From NCBI RefSeq assembly GCF_000454545.1, contig NZ_CM002139.1, positions 107,148 to 171,147 of the forward strand: DNA of 64,000 nucleotides. Direction: 5' to 3'. Positions 46,432 through 55,881 of the stretch are shown here, piece after piece. The notes beneath the pieces were generated by a model that ran no database searches, was not told the DNA's origin, and saw only the letters and a list, made by a program, of their open reading frames with translations. The stretch is from Xanthomonas cassavae CFBP 4642. GTDB taxonomy: Bacteria > Pseudomonadota > Gammaproteobacteria > Xanthomonadales > Xanthomonadaceae. Position 1 is the first letter of the stretch. Each line of letters opens with the position of its first letter. The position numbers and the translations under genes are program-made.

Positions 46432-47184
46432 GTGCCTGGCTTGTCTGTGACGACCATCGAACGCCTCAAGTTCGCCTACCATCGGTTGCGTGGGGGAGCG
46501 AACCTGCATCGTAACGATGCACTCGGCGCACTGTTTCGTGCATGGGCTTACGTGCATGCGACCCAGCTGGCCGGCGACTACTACGAATTTGGCGTGTATC
46601 GCGGCAACAGCCTCGCCCACGCGTGGTTGAGCTATCGCCATCATCGGCGGCATCTGGAGCACTGCGCGCGGCTGCCCTACCGCAGGAAGGGGACGGTGTC
46701 GGCGTTTCTGGCGCAGCGCCCACGCTTCTACGGCTTCGACACGTTTGTCGGGATGCCGGCAAATCTGGAAGGCGAAGACAGCCTGGCTGCCGGCAGCTTT
46801 TTTGCCACGCAGGCGCAGGCGCAAGCGCGCTGTGCGGCGGTCGGTCTGAAGGCGCCGGATCTGCAACTGGTGCCTGGATTGTTCACCGACAATGCGCAAG
46901 CCATTGGCCGCACGCCTGCGGCGATCGTGCATATGGATTGCGATCTCTACAGCTCGGCGCACGACGCCCTGACCCTGATCGCACCGCGTCTTGTGCAGGG
47001 CAGCGTCATGCTGTGCGACGACTACGATCTGTTTCGCGCCGACCACCAACAGGGCGAGCGCCGGGCGCTGCAGGAATGCGCCGCTCGCTTCGGCATCGCG
47101 TTCGAACCCTGGTTCGCCTATGCCGCCGCCTCGCGTGCCTTCCTGTGCCATGTTCCGACGCTTGCACCTGCCCCGCAGCCATGA
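46432..47184 (+). CDS. TylF/MycF-like sugar O-methyltransferase
   Basis: A 250-residue protein with YYEFGVYRGNSLAHAW (about 46-61), FYGFDTFVGMP (about 101-111) and the metal-binding HMDCDLYSSAHDAL (about 165-178). This pattern is typical of macrocin-O-methyltransferase-like enzymes. It probably methylates a sugar of the polymer. The start is uncertain: GTG 46432 or GTG 46447, neither with an ideal ribosome site. The 225 bases before it hold no gene. It overlaps the next gene by ATGA. Confidence 0.75.
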   Translation: MPGLSVTTIERLKFAYHRLRGGANLHRNDALGALFRAWAYVHATQLAGDYYEFGVYRGNSLAHAWLSYRHHRRHLEHCARLPYRRKGTVSAFLAQRPRFYGFDTFVGMPANLEGEDSLAAGSFFATQAQAQARCAAVGLKAPDLQLVPGLFTDNAQAIGRTPAAIVHMDCDLYSSAHDALTLIAPRLVQGSVMLCDDYDLFRADHQQGERRALQECAARFGIAFEPWFAYAAASRAFLCHVPTLAPAPQP

Positions 47185-48527
47185 CCGCCGCGCAGCGCAT
47201 GCGCGCGGGATTCGTTGCCGGCGCGACGCTGTACGCGCTGGGTCAGGGCTGCGCCCTGTTGTTCCAGTGGCTGTTGCTACGCCGGTTCGGCTTGCAGGGC
47301 TATGGCGAGGTGGGGCTGGCACACCTTGGCCTGCTGACCCTGCTGTTCCTGGCCGATCTGGGCTATGCCTCGCTGTTCCTGCGCGAGGACCCCGACGCCG
47401 CGGGCTGGAACGAACGCTGGCGCCAGGCGCTCTGGCACCGCCTGCTCGCCACCGTGCTGCTGGACCTGCTGTGGATCGCCGGCGCCTGGTGGCGGAGCCG
47501 CGGACAGGGCGAGGGGTTTCACTATCTGCTGGCGGCGCTTCCGGCAACGGTGTTCGGGCTGGTGGGCTATTCGGCACCGCTGCTTGCGCAAGGACGGCGG
47601 CTGCCGGGATTCCTGGTGCAGCAGGTGGCGATGCCGGCGACGATCCTCGTTTGGCTGGTGTTGCAACGGCTGCCAGGCTGGAACGGCGGGTTCGGCGCCG
47701 GGCTGGCGGTCAGCCTGGGGTATCTGCTGCAGGCACTGGTCAACATTGCCGTGTTCGGCGCATCGCTGCCGTTGCTGTGGCCGCGCCGCGGTGGCGGTCG
47801 GCGCATGCTGCGCCCGGCGCTGCAATTGTCGTTGCTGAGCATCGCCGGCACCTTGCACGATCGATTGACGCCGTTCCTGCTGGCATCGATCGCGCCGGCA
47901 TTCCTGCCTGTGTATTTGTTCCTGAACTATCTGCTCAATGGGGCAAGCGGTGTGTTCAACCAGTTCAACCGCCTGTTGGTGGCCGAAGCGCGCGGCCCGG
48001 CCGGGGATCATTGGGCCGGCACGCTGGTTTCGTTGGTGCTTGGCGCAGCCGCCGTGGGTGCGTTGGCGCTGCTGTTGGCGGCCGCCGCCTGGGGCAGTGC
48101 CGAGCAACGCGCGTGGCTGCCATGGGTCACCCCGGTACTGGCCGCAGGCGCGACCACATTGCTCGGCAGCGTGCTGTCGGCCCTGTTGATCGGACGCCAT
48201 CGCGAAGCGATGCTGGTTCCGTTGTTGTTGGGCGGCGCGACTTGCAGCGCGCTGCTGCAAGTCGCGGCAGCGGCGGCGCATGCGCCGCAATGGCTGCTAT
48301 GGCTGCGATTCCTGTGCGTGCTCGCCATCGCGGCGGCGAGCCTGCACCTGTGCGGATTACGCTTGAACGCCGGCGGCTATGCGGCGCTGCTGTCGGCAGT
48401 GCTGGCGGTCTCGCTCGGTGGCGGTCCGGTGGCCATGACCCTGGCGGCGCTGCTGCTGGTGCCGGTGGCGTGGATGGTGTGGCGATGTCGCAGCCTGCTG
48501 CGCACCATCTTGCCGGCGCGCGCGTGA
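47181..48527 (+). CDS. polysaccharide flippase-like membrane protein 2
   Basis: A 448-residue protein with about twelve helices in the oligosaccharide flippase pattern (RRFGLQGYGEVGLAHLGLLTLLFLADLGYASLFLRED near 33-70; HDRLTPFLLASIAPAFLPVYLFLNYLLNG near 230). A second flippase in the same locus suggests two different lipid-linked substrates or a modified donor. ATGA overlap with the methyltransferase. Confidence 0.8.
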   Translation: MTAAQRMRAGFVAGATLYALGQGCALLFQWLLLRRFGLQGYGEVGLAHLGLLTLLFLADLGYASLFLREDPDAAGWNERWRQALWHRLLATVLLDLLWIAGAWWRSRGQGEGFHYLLAALPATVFGLVGYSAPLLAQGRRLPGFLVQQVAMPATILVWLVLQRLPGWNGGFGAGLAVSLGYLLQALVNIAVFGASLPLLWPRRGGGRRMLRPALQLSLLSIAGTLHDRLTPFLLASIAPAFLPVYLFLNYLLNGASGVFNQFNRLLVAEARGPAGDHWAGTLVSLVLGAAAVGALALLLAAAAWGSAEQRAWLPWVTPVLAAGATTLLGSVLSALLIGRHREAMLVPLLLGGATCSALLQVAAAAAHAPQWLLWLRFLCVLAIAAASLHLCGLRLNAGGYAALLSAVLAVSLGGGPVAMTLAALLLVPVAWMVWRCRSLLRTILPARA

Positions 48528-48579
48528 TGCCTGGTTGCACCTTGATTGAGATGTCCAGCCACCAGAATCGGAGGCCACC

Positions 48580-50421
48580 ATGTGCGGCATAGTCGCGCTG
48601 CGTAGCTTCGTGGCGGAAACGCCGTTGCAGGCACGCGCCGAACGCGCGCTGGATGCCTTGTCCCGCCGCGGTCCGGACGCGCAGGGGCTGCTGTGCCTGG
48701 AGCAGCCGGTGCCCACTGCGTTGGGCCACCGTCGCTTGGCGATCCTGGACCTGACCGACGCCGCCACCCAGCCGATGCGCTGCACCGAGACCGGCAACAC
48801 GGTGGTCTTCAATGGCGAGATCTACAACTTCCTCGAGTTGCGCCGCGAACTGGAGGCGTTGGGTCACGCGTTCCGCACCGACAGCGACACCGAGGTGATC
48901 CTGCACGGCTGGCGCGCCTGGGGCGAGGACCTGTTCCCACGTTGCAACGGCATGTGGGCCCTGGTGCTACTGGATCAGGCGAGCGGCGATCTGATCTATT
49001 GCCGCGACCGGATGGGTGTCAAACCCTTGTATCTGCACCACGACGGCCGGCAACTGGTGCTGGCCAGCGAGATCCGTGCCATCGCTGCCTGCTTGGGGGG
49101 TTACCCGCCCCCCAATCCGGCGGCGGTGTTCGACTTCCTGGTCACCGGTCTGTCCGACCACACCGGCGAGACCTTTTACGCAGGCATCCGCGCCGTCCCG
49201 CCAGGCTGGCTGTACCGGGTGTCGCCCACTGGTCACAGCCGGCGCACGCCATACCACCAGTGGCCCCTGCCCGGCGCAGTTGCACCGCTGGATGCGCAGG
49301 CCACTGTGGAACTGCTCGAGGACTCTACCCGCCTGCGTCTGCGCTCGGATGCTCCCACCGTCTCGCTGCTGTCGGGTGGATTGGACAGCTCGATCCTGAC
49401 CACTCTCAGCGTGCAGGCCGGTGCGCTGCCACGTACCTGCTTCGCCGGCGCCTTCACCTACGGCTACGACGATGCCGAGCAAGCCGGTTTCGACGAAACC
49501 GACGCCGCGGCAAGCCTGATGCGCACGCTGGGGCGGAGCGAGCGTCACTTCCTTCATCGCGTCCGCGCGATTCCGGACGAGGAGGAGCTGCTGGCACTGG
49601 TGGCCGCGCAGGAAGAGCCATTCTGTACGCCGTCGATACTGGCGAGTTTCCGCATGTATCGCGCCATCCGCGCCGCCGGTTACAAGGTGGTGCTCAATGG
49701 CGAGGGCGCCGATGAGCTGTTCGGTGGATACGTGCGCCTGTACCTGGCCCTGAGCGCACGCAGTGCGCTACACCAGGCACGGCTGCCGACCGCCATCCGG
49801 CTGCTGTCCACCGGTGCTGCGGACCCGCGCCTGCTGCTCAACCGCCTTGCGTGGGATCTGCCGGTCGGCCCGCTGGGCGCATTGCTGCGCCGGCATCGGC
49901 CAAGTGTGGCCTGCATGTCCTCGGCGTTGTGGCACGACCAGGCGGCACGGTTGCGACTACTGCAGGTCGATCGGCGAGCGGACGTCCAGGCGCGCCTGCG
50001 CAGCGACGTGCTGTCGACCAATCTTCCGATGGTGTTGCGCATGACCGACCGCAACAGCATGTCCGCCGGCGTGGAGGTCCGTGCACCGTTCCTGGACTAT
50101 CGCCTGGTCGAGCGCGCGCTGTCGACGCCAGCGCTGCAGCGGATGGGCGACTATCACGGCAAGGCGATGTTGCGACACGCGTTCGCTGATCGCTTGCCGG
50201 CGCGCGTGACCACGCAGCGCAAGAGCACCGGCTTCGGGCATGCCGAGCAATTCCTGGTCGACCGCATGCCGTTGCAGCAGGCGCTGGCAACGCTGCCGGC
50301 AGGGGTGAACACGCTGCTGGATGTGGCGCGGCTCCGCAAGGAGCTTGCCAGCGGCAGGTCCCACAGCACGCTGTGGTTCGCCGTCTCGGTCGCGCTGTGG
50401 TATCGGAGCGTGTATGCGTAG
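48580..50421 (+). CDS. asnB: asparagine synthase (glutamine-hydrolysing) family amidotransferase
   Basis: A 613-residue AsnB-type protein with intact Cys2 nucleophile (MCGIVAL), RRGPDAQG and FNGEIYNFLELR in the glutaminase domain. The synthetase loop LLSGGLDSSI is near residue 268. Unlike the lasso cyclase it should use glutamine. In polysaccharide loci such enzymes are thought to amidate uronic acids or related groups. It overlaps the next methyltransferase gene. Confidence 0.9.
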   Translation: MCGIVALRSFVAETPLQARAERALDALSRRGPDAQGLLCLEQPVPTALGHRRLAILDLTDAATQPMRCTETGNTVVFNGEIYNFLELRRELEALGHAFRTDSDTEVILHGWRAWGEDLFPRCNGMWALVLLDQASGDLIYCRDRMGVKPLYLHHDGRQLVLASEIRAIAACLGGYPPPNPAAVFDFLVTGLSDHTGETFYAGIRAVPPGWLYRVSPTGHSRRTPYHQWPLPGAVAPLDAQATVELLEDSTRLRLRSDAPTVSLLSGGLDSSILTTLSVQAGALPRTCFAGAFTYGYDDAEQAGFDETDAAASLMRTLGRSERHFLHRVRAIPDEEELLALVAAQEEPFCTPSILASFRMYRAIRAAGYKVVLNGEGADELFGGYVRLYLALSARSALHQARLPTAIRLLSTGAADPRLLLNRLAWDLPVGPLGALLRRHRPSVACMSSALWHDQAARLRLLQVDRRADVQARLRSDVLSTNLPMVLRMTDRNSMSAGVEVRAPFLDYRLVERALSTPALQRMGDYHGKAMLRHAFADRLPARVTTQRKSTGFGHAEQFLVDRMPLQQALATLPAGVNTLLDVARLRKELASGRSHSTLWFAVSVALWYRSVYA

Positions 50422-51436
50422 CGCGCTGCCGACATCGCAGGACTCCTGGACGCCCGACCATGGGCATTGCCGCTGTTGTGGCGGTACGCAGGCGCAACGC
50501 ACGGTCTGGGCAGAGGTCTATGTCGGAACCGGCCAGGAACTGCGCCGCTGCGGCGCATGTGCAGCGGTGTATCTGGCACCAGACCTCACCGAGGCGGCGT
50601 TGCAGCATTTCTATGTTCACGACTATCGCCGGCTGTTTCCCGCAGAAATCCCTTGGGGTAGCCAAGCGCGTTTCTTCGCCTGGCGCGGCGATCGCTGGAT
50701 CGCGCGCAGCCGGCTGCAGCAGATCGCGCCGGCGCTCGCGCCGGCAGCCAGGGTGCTGGAGGTCGGCTCCGGCTTCGGTGCCTTCCTCGGCGCCGCTGCC
50801 GTCCTGCGTCCGGACCTGCACTTGTCTGCCTGCGAACCGGATGCTGCGCATCGCGATGGATTGCTCGACGGCGCAGCGGTGAGGTTCCTGCCCGCACTGG
50901 ACGCGGTCGCCGATGGGCAGTTCGACGCCGTTGTCGCCTTCCATGTCCTCGAGCACCTGACCGATCCGCGCGCGTTTCTGGCGGCATTGGCGCGCATCCT
51001 GGTGCCCGAGGGACAGGCGTGGATCGAAGTCCCGGACCTGATAAGCGGATGGCGCTCGCGCACCTACGTCCACCCAGCCCATCTGAGCTATTTTTCAGTG
51101 CCATTGCTGCGGCGACTGGTCGAGGCGGCAGGCCTGGAGGTCGTGTCCTGCGGTCCGTATTCCAATCGCGGTGTCCTGGCCGGCAACATCTGGCTACAGC
51201 TGCGGCAACCCGCACAGCGGCGCAGCGCTGCGCCATTGGCGATGGCAGATCCGCACGAAGTTGCCACGGTCGACGCACGCCTGGACCAGGTGGGATGGAG
51301 CGGTCGGGATCGACTGCAGCGGCGGCTCAAGCACGGCCTGATGGGCGTGCTCGGCAGAGGCCTGTTCGGTGAGCTGCAGCGCTGGCGCGGATACCGCCAG
51401 CTTTGCAAGGACCAGGCAAACGATGCGCTTCGCTGA
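50414..51436 (+). CDS. SAM methyltransferase with N-terminal zinc-binding cysteines
   Basis: A 340-residue protein. Cys pairs CRCCGG and CGAC (about 19-48) form a likely zinc ribbon, as in sugar C-/O-methyltransferase families. The Rossmann motif I VLEVGSGFGAFLG is near 115, and VAFHVLEHLTDPRAFLAALARILVPEGQAWIEVPD is near 175-210. Likely methylates a nucleotide-sugar or the glycan. The start ATG 50414 overlaps the asnB stop. Confidence 0.83.
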   Translation: MRSALPTSQDSWTPDHGHCRCCGGTQAQRTVWAEVYVGTGQELRRCGACAAVYLAPDLTEAALQHFYVHDYRRLFPAEIPWGSQARFFAWRGDRWIARSRLQQIAPALAPAARVLEVGSGFGAFLGAAAVLRPDLHLSACEPDAAHRDGLLDGAAVRFLPALDAVADGQFDAVVAFHVLEHLTDPRAFLAALARILVPEGQAWIEVPDLISGWRSRTYVHPAHLSYFSVPLLRRLVEAAGLEVVSCGPYSNRGVLAGNIWLQLRQPAQRRSAAPLAMADPHEVATVDARLDQVGWSGRDRLQRRLKHGLMGVLGRGLFGELQRWRGYRQLCKDQANDALR

Positions 51437-52682
51437 GTTCCAGCAGGCCGTGCATGCCCAGTTCGGCGCCGAGGCTGCCTCGGTACGTCATGAAATCTAC
51501 TTCCTGGCCCGTCGCCGTCGCGGCGCGTGGCTGCGTGCCGCGCTGGCCGTGCTGCGCGATATCTGGCTGTGCCTGCAGCTGCCGCACGATGCGCCGGCCC
51601 TGTCCGCCTGGACAGCGCTGGCGACACTGCCGGGCAGCAATGGCTGGGGCGCGCTGGCTCCCTATCTGGCCGATCTGCACCAGCAGGGTTTGGAGTGCAC
51701 GGTGCTGATCCATCCCCGGCTACGGGGCAGCATCGATGGTCAGCTGCCTGCGCGGCCCACCTGGGCCAGCTGGCGGTCGGCGGTGCGGGCGCTGGCCCTG
51801 CCCCGCAAGACGACCGGACCGGCAGTGGCCTCGCTCTGGATCGTGCGCGCCTGCGTATTCCGGCAGCGCCTCTGGCATGGTGCCTGGCAACGCACGCTTC
51901 GCGCGCCATCCACCGGAGCCACGCTGCTGCTGCACAACGATTTCGACATGTACGCCGCCGCGGCGGTACAGGCCGCCGGGGACGGCTGGCGTAGCGTTTG
52001 TGTCCAGCATGGCCTGCCGACCGACGAGTTCTTCCCGGTCCGGGCCCGGCATCATCTGCTGTGGGGGCCCAGCAGCGCGCAGGTCTATGGCCGGCATGGC
52101 GTCGCTCCGGCGGCCATCGGCTTCGGACCGGCCCTCGCGCTGACCGATCTCGATACCGCTACGGCACCGACAACGCTGTATCTGATGTCGCAAAGCCACA
52201 CGCCGATCTACGGGCCCACCCTCGCCACGCAGCTGCTGGCCCTGGCACGCGATCTGCTGCCGCTGGAGGCCGACGGCGTGGCCGTGCGGATCCTGCTGCA
52301 CCCGGAGGAAGTGCGCGGCATGCATCCCTATGCAGACCAGCCGCTGCGCCAGCGCTGCCAACCTCCGCCGCACGCGATCCTGCAATCCGGTGGGCCTCCG
52401 GCGCTGGTGGTGGGTTTCTGCTCGACCGCGTTGCTGCACGCCGCCTGCCGCGGCCACTATGTGATCGGCATGGCCTGGCCCGCGTCCGCCTCCCATGATG
52501 CGTTGGCGGTCGGGCGGCCGCTGCAACAGGCCGCCGATGCCGACGCGCTGTTCGCGCTGATCGGTGCGCTGCGCCGCGATGCGGGTGCGCGGGTGCGATT
52601 CGCTGCGCAGCAACGGCACTGGTTGCAGCAGACCTTCGTCGCCGATGCCCGGTGGCCGCAACGCCTGGCAGCGGCATCATGA
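51423..52682 (+). CDS. putative glycosyl- or glycerophosphotransferase, function uncertain
   Basis: A 419-residue soluble protein overlapping its neighbours at both ends. The fold looks like a two-domain GT-B: a His-Gly pair in VCVQHGLPTDEFFPVRARHHLLWG (about 195-218) and a C-terminal VVGFCSTALLHAACRGHYVIGM (about 345-366). QHG...G and S/T-rich second-domain motifs resemble capsule glycosyltransferase and CDP-glycerol transferase-like proteins. Not firmly recognised. Confidence 0.6.
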   Translation: MRFAEFQQAVHAQFGAEAASVRHEIYFLARRRRGAWLRAALAVLRDIWLCLQLPHDAPALSAWTALATLPGSNGWGALAPYLADLHQQGLECTVLIHPRLRGSIDGQLPARPTWASWRSAVRALALPRKTTGPAVASLWIVRACVFRQRLWHGAWQRTLRAPSTGATLLLHNDFDMYAAAAVQAAGDGWRSVCVQHGLPTDEFFPVRARHHLLWGPSSAQVYGRHGVAPAAIGFGPALALTDLDTATAPTTLYLMSQSHTPIYGPTLATQLLALARDLLPLEADGVAVRILLHPEEVRGMHPYADQPLRQRCQPPPHAILQSGGPPALVVGFCSTALLHAACRGHYVIGMAWPASASHDALAVGRPLQQAADADALFALIGALRRDAGARVRFAAQQRHWLQQTFVADARWPQRLAAAS

Positions 52683-54019
52683 AGCGTGCGTACCTGCTGC
52701 TGGCGGTGCTGTTATGGGTCCACCTGGGGGATCTGCTGGTCGCGTGGCTTTACCACGGCGGCGCGCTGCCGGCTGCCGCCATGCTGCGGCCGTTGCGGGA
52801 TGGCACGCTCATCGTGCTGGCCGGCATCGCGCTGGTGACGGTGCGCATGCCACGTGCGTTGTTGACAATGATCCTGATGTTCGGGCTGATCGCGCTCGCC
52901 TATGCACCGGTCGGATACGCGCATGGATTGCCGCTCGGCATCGTCATCGGCTCGCTTGGAACGCTCCTGCTACCGATGTTGCTGGTGCTCGCCGGTTACT
53001 GGTGCATGCCGCATCGGGCGGACTTCCGACAAGCAGCCCGCTGGTTGGTCTGGTTGGGCATCGTCAGTGCCTTGTTCGGTATATGGGACCTGGCACACAC
53101 CGATTTCTGGGTGCATACGGTGCGGTTGCCGGACTACCTGGCGCAGGTGAAAGGCGTGCTTCCCAAGGACACCGATCCGGACACCCGGCTGCCATGGAAC
53201 TTTTTTGGCGGCGAGGATGACTCCCGCCGGGCCGGCGGGCTGGTGGCCGCCCCGTTGGCGCAAGGGCAGTTCCTCGTCACTGCGGCACTGACCGCACTGG
53301 GTCTGTGGCAGCGGCGCTGGCCGTGGCGCGCCCTGCTGGTGTGCCTGGCGTTGCTGGCGGGCGTGTGGATGTCGGGCACGCGCGGGGCCATGCTGGCTGG
53401 CATCGTGGGGGTGCTGGGCTATCTGGTCAGTTCACGCGGACTGGTGCGATCGGCATGGGCACGGCTGCTGCTGGTAAGTGGCGTCGCGCTGATGCTGGCC
53501 GCCGCGTCCTACGGCATCGTGGTCACTGCCGTGAACTTTCGCGACGGCTCCACCATCGGCCACTGGTGGGCGCTGCAGCGCAATCTGGCTGATCTGCACC
53601 AGGTCGTGCTCTGGGGCGGTGGGTTGGGCCGGCAGGGTGCGGTGGCCGCACGCCAGGCGCTGACCGACCTGGGCGGCGGCGAAGGCGCCGTGTTCACCAT
53701 CGCGTATCAGATGGGGCTACCGGCAGCGCTGTTGTTCCTGGCCTTTATCGGCTGGAGCCTGCACGTCCTGTGGCGCGCCTATCGCCAACACGACGACCAT
53801 CTGGCGTTGGCGATGTTCTGGCTGCTGGTTGGCATGGCGACGACCTTGATCTCCTCCGACAACGCGATGACCGTGTCCGGCGCCGGCGGTTTCTGGCTAC
53901 TGCTCGGAGGTGCCTTGCGTCACTGCCACTGCCTGCTGCTGTCCCGACGGCCGCTCGGGCGCACATACAGGGGCAATGCAACGCAGGCCGGACCTGCCGC
54001 CGACATGGCCGCGGGCTAA
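52679..54019 (+). CDS. O-antigen polymerase/ligase-like membrane protein 1
   Basis: A 446-residue protein with about ten to twelve helices and a long periplasmic loop (about 140-205). It has a Wzy-type region with GTRGAMLAGIVGVLGYLVSSRG near 240 and LWGGGLGRQGAVAARQALTDLGGGEG near 305. It would polymerise or ligate the glycan on the periplasmic side. It starts in an ATGA overlap with the preceding gene. Confidence 0.75.
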   Translation: MKRAYLLLAVLLWVHLGDLLVAWLYHGGALPAAAMLRPLRDGTLIVLAGIALVTVRMPRALLTMILMFGLIALAYAPVGYAHGLPLGIVIGSLGTLLLPMLLVLAGYWCMPHRADFRQAARWLVWLGIVSALFGIWDLAHTDFWVHTVRLPDYLAQVKGVLPKDTDPDTRLPWNFFGGEDDSRRAGGLVAAPLAQGQFLVTAALTALGLWQRRWPWRALLVCLALLAGVWMSGTRGAMLAGIVGVLGYLVSSRGLVRSAWARLLLVSGVALMLAAASYGIVVTAVNFRDGSTIGHWWALQRNLADLHQVVLWGGGLGRQGAVAARQALTDLGGGEGAVFTIAYQMGLPAALLFLAFIGWSLHVLWRAYRQHDDHLALAMFWLLVGMATTLISSDNAMTVSGAGGFWLLLGGALRHCHCLLLSRRPLGRTYRGNATQAGPAADMAAG

Positions 54020-54022
54020 GCG

Positions 54023-55102
54023 ATGCGCGTCTTGCACGTCTACAAGGATTTCGCACCCCATGGCGGTGGCGGTGGGGTGGCGCGCCATATCCATGGGCTG
54101 GCGGTGATCCTGACGCAGGCCGGCCATACGGTGCGGATCCTGGCACCGCTGAGCGACAGCGGCGTCTGGCCGCAGGGCTACGCGGTGGTCCGCGCGACGG
54201 CCTGGCAACTGTGGCACCACGTCGGCTGGGCCGATGTGGTGCATGTGCATGGTGCGCGCACACCCATTGCCGCCGCCGCCGCCGCAGTGGCCCGGCTGCG
54301 CGGCAAGCGTCTGATCTACACCCCGCACTGCTATTACGACGACGACCCTGCGATGAGCAAGCGCGTGCGCAAATGGTGCTGGGACCACCTCATCGAGAAG
54401 CCGCTGCTGCGAAGCGCGCAACCGACCGTGCTGTTATCCGCCTATTGGCTGAACTATCTCTCGCGACGTCGACTGTCGCCCAGACGGGCCCTGCTGCTAC
54501 CCAATGCCGTGCTGGCTGCCGAGCAGTGCCTGCCCGCGACGGCACGCCCACCACTGGGCGGCACGCCTGCGCTGTTGTCGGTCGGTCGGCTGGATGCGGT
54601 CAAACGGCTGCAGGATGCGATCGCAGCGCTCACCGAGCCGACCATGGATGCGGCAGTGCTGCACGTGGTGGGTCGCGGACCGGATCGGGCACGGCTGGAG
54701 GCCTGTGCAGTGGCGTTGGGTGTTTCCGCACGCGTGCACTTCTACGGTTTCGTCAGCGATGCCGAGGTGGCGACGATGGCGGCGCTGGCCGATGTCTTCG
54801 TGCTGCCATCGGCGGTGGAAGGCATGCCGACCGTGCTGATCGAAATGCTGTTGCTCGGTTGCCCGGTGGTTGCCAGCGATATTCCCGGCAATCGCTCGAT
54901 CCTTGCCCAGATCGGCCTGCAGGCGGCATTGCACCGGCTCGGCGACAGCGCAGCGCTGGCCGCCTGCATCGGCGTGCAGCGACAGCAGCGCATCGGGCCG
55001 GAGCGTATGGCGCACGTCCAGGCGGACTTCACCTGGGAAGGCCTGCGAGCGCAGGTGCTGACGCTGTACGATGGACAGGCCGCACAGGAACCCGCAACGT
55101 GA
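54023..55102 (+). CDS. GT4-family glycosyltransferase
   Basis: A 359-residue GT-B enzyme. The N-terminal domain begins VLHVYKDFAPHGGGGGVARHIHGLA (about 3-27). The C-terminal domain holds LSVGRLDAVKRLQDAI (about 188-203) and the donor-binding E-x7-E-like VLPSAVEGMPTVLIEMLLLGCPVVASDIPG (about 256-286). Transfers a sugar to the lipid-linked repeat in the cytoplasm. It starts 3 bases after the preceding stop and overlaps the WecG-like gene. Confidence 0.9.
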   Translation: MRVLHVYKDFAPHGGGGGVARHIHGLAVILTQAGHTVRILAPLSDSGVWPQGYAVVRATAWQLWHHVGWADVVHVHGARTPIAAAAAAVARLRGKRLIYTPHCYYDDDPAMSKRVRKWCWDHLIEKPLLRSAQPTVLLSAYWLNYLSRRRLSPRRALLLPNAVLAAEQCLPATARPPLGGTPALLSVGRLDAVKRLQDAIAALTEPTMDAAVLHVVGRGPDRARLEACAVALGVSARVHFYGFVSDAEVATMAALADVFVLPSAVEGMPTVLIEMLLLGCPVVASDIPGNRSILAQIGLQAALHRLGDSAALAACIGVQRQQRIGPERMAHVQADFTWEGLRAQVLTLYDGQAAQEPAT

Positions 55103-55881
55103 ACAGACCACCTGCTCGCCTGTCCTTTTTCGGATGTCCGTTGGACCTCGTTTCCCCCGCGCAGATTCTGCTGCGTGCACAGCATGCCGCCGAAGGCGGC
55201 GCGCCGATCCGGGTGGAGGGCTTGAACGTGGCCAAGCTGATCGATGCGCGCGCACAGGCGCCGCTGCGCCAGGCGCTGGAGCAGGCCGAAGTGGTGCACA
55301 TCGATGGCGCAGGCATCAGCCTGGGCCTGCACTGGTTCGGGGCGGACGTGCCGGCGCGCAGGGCCGGTATCGATCTGATGCAGGACATGTGCAGTCAGGC
55401 TGCCAGCAGCGGCGCCGGCGTCTATCTGCTCGGCGCCCGTCCGGCGGTAGTGGCCGCCGCCGCCGAGCGCCTGCGCACGGCGTGGCCCGGGCTGCATATT
55501 GCCGGCGTGCGCGATGGCTATTTCAGCGATGCAGAAGAACCATCGGTCATCGCGGCGATCCGTCAGTCCGGTGTGCGCTACCTCTTCATCGGCATCAGCT
55601 CGCCAAAGAAGGAGCTGTTCCTGGAAAAACACTGGCAGACCTTGGGTGTCCCGGTGGCCATGGGGGTGGGCGGCTCGTTCGACGTGCTGTCGGGGATGTT
55701 GCCGCGGGCACCGCGACTGATGCAGCGGTTTGGCATGGAGTGGCTGTTTCGGCTCGCGCTGGAACCACGCCGCCTGGCCTGGCGCTATCTGCGCACCAAT
55801 GGAGCGTATCTGTTGCTGTTGGTGCGCGCGCGTCTCAGCAGACGCTACCGGGCGCAGGCGCTCACGACCTGGCGCACATGA
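55099..55881 (+). CDS. WecG/TagA/CpsF-family glycosyltransferase
   Basis: A 260-residue GT26 enzyme. Family landmarks are VEGLNVAKLIDAR (about 40), HIDGAGISLGLHWFG with the conserved Asp (about 73-87), VYLLGARP (about 112), and ISSPKKELFLEKHW..VAMGVGGSFDVLSG (about 170-200). Members typically transfer N-acetylmannosamine or ManNAcA; a WecB-type epimerase lies nearby on the other strand. GTG start, overlapping the previous gene. Confidence 0.9.
   Translation: MNRPPARLSFFGCPLDLVSPAQILLRAQHAAEGGAPIRVEGLNVAKLIDARAQAPLRQALEQAEVVHIDGAGISLGLHWFGADVPARRAGIDLMQDMCSQAASSGAGVYLLGARPAVVAAAAERLRTAWPGLHIAGVRDGYFSDAEEPSVIAAIRQSGVRYLFIGISSPKKELFLEKHWQTLGVPVAMGVGGSFDVLSGMLPRAPRLMQRFGMEWLFRLALEPRRLAWRYLRTNGAYLLLLVRARLSRRYRAQALTTWRT

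Noticed and set aside
48580..50421. Second AsnB-like gene as another lasso cyclase
   Set aside because: It keeps the Cys2 glutaminase nucleophile and lies among polysaccharide genes with no second precursor, B1 or B2.
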